7,531 nucleotides of DNA, taken from Chloroflexota bacterium (GTDB lineage Bacteria; Chloroflexota; Limnocylindria; Limnocylindrales; CSP1-4). The stretch lies in assembly GCA_029858845.1 (NCBI GenBank), contig JAOUEG010000079.1:1-7531 (forward strand). Direction: 5' to 3'. The translations under genes were made by a program, and so were the position numbers. Below, one piece after another: positions 5,225-7,531 of this stretch (within the stretch, counting starts at the first letter, position 1; each line of letters starts with the position of its first letter). Below the pieces are notes generated by a model. That model was not told where the DNA came from, searched no databases, and saw only the letters and a list, made by a program, of their open reading frames with translations.

Positions 5225-5740
5225 ATGGACGGCGTCGTTCTCGTTCTGAACCAGAACTACGAGCCGCTCAACGTCTGCAACCTGCCGCGGGCCTTTCGCC
5301 TCGTATTCGGCGATAAGGCCGAGGTGATCGAGTACGACCACCAGATGGTGCGGACGCCGCGGACGGAATTCCGTGCGCCATCGGTCATCCGACTCCAATA
5401 CCTCATCCGCCGACCGCGGCCTCGCGTCAAGCTGTCGCGCCGCGAGGTCTTCGCCCGCGACCGGCACACCTGCCAGTACTGCGGTCGCCAGCGCCACGAC
5501 CTGACCCTTGACCACGTGATCCCGCGACATCGCGGCGGGGGCCACACGTGGGAGAACCTGGTGACCGCCTGCAAGCCGTGTAATCACCGCAAGGGTGGCA
5601 AGACGCTGGAGGAGGCACGCCTGCGCCTCCACCGTGTGCCGCACGAACCGCGCAGCGACATCTACTCGCTGTTCACGCCGTACCTGGATGACGATCGGAA
5701 CGATGCGTGGCGGATGTACCTCTTCCTGGGGAAGAACTGA
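5225..5740 (+). CDS. HNH endonuclease-family protein
   Basis: A 171-residue protein of the widespread stand-alone HNH type. The N-terminal region (LVLNQNYEPLNVCNLPRA, residues 5-22) is a recurring non-catalytic part of this family. The ßßα-metal HNH core spans about 74-127. Two zinc-knuckle pairs are visible: C83-x2-C86 (TCQYCG) and C116-x2-C119 (ACKPCN). The catalytic-type pair is D96-H97 in LTLDHVIPRHRGG, with N111 in ENLVTA and H121 in NHRKGG. The C-terminus ends AWRMYLFLGKN. The fold is associated with divalent-metal DNA cleavage, but the physiological substrate of this chromosomal family is unknown to me. It shows no sign of being inside an intron, prophage or restriction system here. 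Its 3' end overlaps the tRNA nucleotidyltransferase start region, so the two are probably co-transcribed. Confidence 0.88.
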   Translation: MDGVVLVLNQNYEPLNVCNLPRAFRLVFGDKAEVIEYDHQMVRTPRTEFRAPSVIRLQYLIRRPRPRVKLSRREVFARDRHTCQYCGRQRHDLTLDHVIPRHRGGGHTWENLVTACKPCNHRKGGKTLEEARLRLHRVPHEPRSDIYSLFTPYLDDDRNDAWRMYLFLGKN

Positions 5741-7119
5741 CGCCTGGGGGGCGAGGGGCTTCGAACGCCATCGCGGCCGCCGTCCCGGCCGCCGTGCTCC
5801 GGCTGCTGCAGACCCTGTGGGACGCCGGTCATGCGGCCTATGTCGTCGGCGGCTCCGTGCGCGATGTCCTGATGGGTCGTCCGGCGACCGACTGGGATCT
5901 CGCCACGTCGGCGCTCCCGGACGAGGTCGAATCGCTCTTCACGGACACCCTCTACGAGAACGCCTTCGGGACGGTCGCGGTCGGAACCGACGACCCGGCG
6001 ATCGGCGAGGTGGAGATCACGACGTTCCGGTCGGATCACGACTACGCCGACTTCCGCCGGCCGCACAGGGTGGAGTTCTCCGACTCGATCGCGCTCGACC
6101 TTGCCCGCCGCGACGTCACCGTCAACGCCATCGCCTGGGGAGCGCCGGCGGGCGAGGCGCCGCACATCGTCGATCCGTTCGGCGGGCAGGACGACATCGC
6201 CGCCGCGCTGCTGCGGACGGTCGGCGACCCGTTGGCGCGGTTCGAGGAAGACGCCCTGCGGATGCTCCGGGTCGTGCGCTTCGCGGCGACGCTCGGCTTC
6301 TGGGTGGACTCCGCGACCCTGGCGGGGATGACGGCGCGGGCAGACCGGGTGCGGCATGTCTCGGGCGAGCGCATCGCCATGGAGCTGGCAAGGCTCCTCG
6401 CAGCTCCGGTTCCGTCCATCGGGCTCCGATTGATGTCGGACACCGGGCTGCTCGGGATCATCTCTCCCGACCTGGCCCTGCAGCGTGGCATCCCGCAGAA
6501 CAAGATCGACGGCGAGGATCTCTGGGATCACACCCTGCGCGCCGTGGACGCCGCTGCGGTCGAGCCCCCATACATCCGGATGGCGGCCCTCCTGCATGAC
6601 ATCGGCAAGCCCGCAACCATGGCGGACGGCCGATTCCTGGGACATGACGCCGTCGGGGCGGATCGGGCGGACGAGCTGCTTGAGCGGCTGCGCTGGCCGC
6701 GCCAGGAGCGCGATCGGATCGTCCATGTCATCCGCAATCACATGTACGGATACGAGCCGACGTGGTCCGATGCGGCCGTCCGCCGCTTCATCGCGAAGGT
6801 CGGCCGCGAGGCACTGGATGACCTGTTCCTCCTGCGCGAGGCGGACAACGTCGGATCGGGCCGGCCCCGGGATGGAGGCGGGCTGGCCGAGATCCGGGAA
6901 CGCGTCGCGCAGCAGCTGGCGGCAGGGGTGGTGCTGGACCTGCACGACCTGGACATCGACGGCGACGTCCTGATGGCCGAGCTGGGACTCAGCCCGTCAC
7001 CGCGCGTCGGAGCGCTCCTGCACGCGCTGCTCGAGCGAGCCGTCGCCGATCCGACGGTGAACCGGCGCGATCGACTATTGGCGCTGGCGCGCTCGCTGCT
7101 GGAGGACGTCCCGGCATGA
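5707..7119 (+). CDS. cca: CCA-adding-type tRNA nucleotidyltransferase with HD domain
   Basis: Up to 470 residues; a class II nucleotidyltransferase that adds or repairs the CCA end of tRNA. Numbered from the GTG at 5707, the palm motif is VVGGSVRDVLMGRPATDWD (46-64), with metal-binding D62 and D64. Base- and ribose-contact motifs follow: RRDVTVNAIA (134-143) and the EDALRMLRVVRF stretch (181-192), followed by helical neck and body segments. An HD-type region holds DLWDHTL (H275), LLHDIGKP (H297, D298) and GHDAVGAD (H313). This looks metal-binding and may give a phosphohydrolase activity, as in E. coli Cca. Start uncertainty: GTG 5707 overlaps the HNH gene by 34 nt with no clear ribosome site. 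CTG 5737 overlaps its stop as CTGA, with GGGGAA just upstream. GTG 5794 leaves a very short lead-in to the palm motif. Poly(A) polymerase or a split A-adding enzyme are alternatives that sequence alone cannot exclude. Confidence 0.87.
   Translation: MADVPLPGEELTPGGRGASNAIAAAVPAAVLRLLQTLWDAGHAAYVVGGSVRDVLMGRPATDWDLATSALPDEVESLFTDTLYENAFGTVAVGTDDPAIGEVEITTFRSDHDYADFRRPHRVEFSDSIALDLARRDVTVNAIAWGAPAGEAPHIVDPFGGQDDIAAALLRTVGDPLARFEEDALRMLRVVRFAATLGFWVDSATLAGMTARADRVRHVSGERIAMELARLLAAPVPSIGLRLMSDTGLLGIISPDLALQRGIPQNKIDGEDLWDHTLRAVDAAAVEPPYIRMAALLHDIGKPATMADGRFLGHDAVGADRADELLERLRWPRQERDRIVHVIRNHMYGYEPTWSDAAVRRFIAKVGREALDDLFLLREADNVGSGRPRDGGGLAEIRERVAQQLAAGVVLDLHDLDIDGDVLMAELGLSPSPRVGALLHALLERAVADPTVNRRDRLLALARSLLEDVPA
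7101..7106 (+). promoter_or_regulatory. Shine-Dalgarno (GGAGGA) for the TPR gene
   Basis: GGAGGA lies within the last codons of the nucleotidyltransferase, 9 nt before the ATG at 7116. Together with the ATGA stop/start overlap (7116-7119) it fixes the start of the next gene and indicates translational coupling. Confidence 0.6.
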
Positions 7120-7531
7120 TCGAGCTCCTGCTGGAGGCCGAGCGGGCCCTGTCGTTCGGTCGGGTGGACCGCGCCGAGCAGCTCTACCGCCAGGTCGCCG
7201 ACGCGGACCCGCACAATTCGATCGCGGTGGTCGGGTTGGCCCGCGTCGCGGTCGAGCGGACGGACGACCTCGGCGCATACATGCTGGCCCGGCGCGCTCT
7301 CGCCATCGACCCGGAGAACGACGCGGCCAGGCGCCTGGCGACGCGCCTCGAGGAGGTGCTGGCGACGCGCGGCGAACCGGTCGCGGATCCGATGCCGGCC
7401 CAGCAACCGCCGTCTCCGCCACCGTCCGGATCGCCTGCCGCGCCACCGTCGCGACCCGGGCCGCCGACGGTGCCCGGACCCGAGTCGATCCCCACCGCGT
7501 CGTCGGCGGAACCACCGGCTGCGCGACCCCG
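7116..7531 (+). CDS. TPR-repeat protein, 3' end beyond the window
   Basis: The frame opens at ATGA, overlapping the nucleotidyltransferase stop, and shows no stop through the window end, giving 138 codons so far. The N-terminus is two TPR-like helix pairs. One is about residues 8-38, with RALSFGRVDRAEQLYRQVADADPHN. The second is about 41-76, with ARRALAIDPEND. Each ends in the typical D/A-D-P-x-N turn. After a short helix (LATRLEEVLATRG), the chain from about residue 94 becomes rich in Pro, Ala and Ser (PPSPPPSGSPAAPPS) and looks disordered. This may be a linker to a further domain outside the window. There is no signal peptide or N-terminal membrane segment. TPRs mediate protein-protein contacts, and no specific partner can be named. 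GGAGGA 9 nt upstream supports the start. Confidence 0.8.
   Translation, partial: MIELLLEAERALSFGRVDRAEQLYRQVADADPHNSIAVVGLARVAVERTDDLGAYMLARRALAIDPENDAARRLATRLEEVLATRGEPVADPMPAQQPPSPPPSGSPAAPPSRPGPPTVPGPESIPTASSAEPPAARP

Noticed and set aside
4691..5644. Open minus-strand frame of 317 codons spanning lyase and HNH genes
   Set aside because: It lies antisense to two well-supported genes and has no family features; a GC-bias shadow.
5662..6945. Open minus-strand frame of 427 codons opposite the tRNA nucleotidyltransferase
   Set aside because: It is antisense to a gene with clear palm and HD motifs, and its own translation shows no domain.
1..7531. tRNA or rRNA genes, CRISPR arrays, insertion sequences, phage or defence genes
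   Set aside because: I saw no repeat-spacer pattern, cloverleaf, terminal inverted repeats or transposase. The HNH protein alone is a common housekeeping-context family and does not indicate a mobile element.

Overview
The window is very G+C-rich (roughly 70% by eye) and densely coded, with short intergenic gaps, several stop/start overlaps and at least three genes that look leaderless. Gene content and style suggest a high-GC bacterium such as an uncultured Chloroflexota (Limnocylindria/Ellin6529-like) or an actinobacterium. That placement is inference from general character, not from a marker gene.

Layout. The left edge (1-101, minus) may hold the first ~33 codons of an unidentified protein. 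A minus-strand glyoxalase-like (VOC) protein (174-920) stands head-to-head with a plus-strand cluster across only 42 bp. Both divergent genes start 6 nt after a TANNNT hexamer, so both are probably leaderless. The plus strand then carries most of a leucine/isovalerate degradation module: a LiuC-type 3-methylglutaconyl-CoA hydratase (963-1772), a 3-methylcrotonyl-CoA carboxylase alpha subunit (1828-3888), a small charged helical protein of unknown role (3945-4145), and 3-hydroxy-3-methylglutaryl-CoA lyase (4142-5143). Together these would turn 3-methylcrotonyl-CoA into acetyl-CoA plus acetoacetate. The carboxyltransferase (beta) subunit and isovaleryl-CoA dehydrogenase are not in the window. 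After an 81-bp gap come an HNH endonuclease-family protein (5225-5740), a CCA-adding-type tRNA nucleotidyltransferase with an HD domain (5707-7119), and the start of a TPR protein with a proline-rich tail that runs off the right edge (7116-7531).

The most unusual feature is the carboxylase alpha subunit. It begins with a complete excisionase/MerR-like helix-turn-helix DNA-binding domain, joined by a Gly/Ser/Thr/Pro linker to an otherwise catalytically complete biotin carboxylase, BT domain and biotinyl domain. No ATG, GTG or TTG start lies between the HTH and the enzyme core, so the fusion appears genuine. This suggests an enzyme that may also bind DNA, perhaps at a 7-bp direct repeat just upstream of its own start. 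The biotin carboxylase N-terminal subdomain is also about 19 residues shorter than usual. A second oddity is that the HMG-CoA lyase frame has no ATG/GTG/TTG upstream of its catalytic Arg-Asp, and probably starts at a CTG overlapping the previous stop (CTGA).
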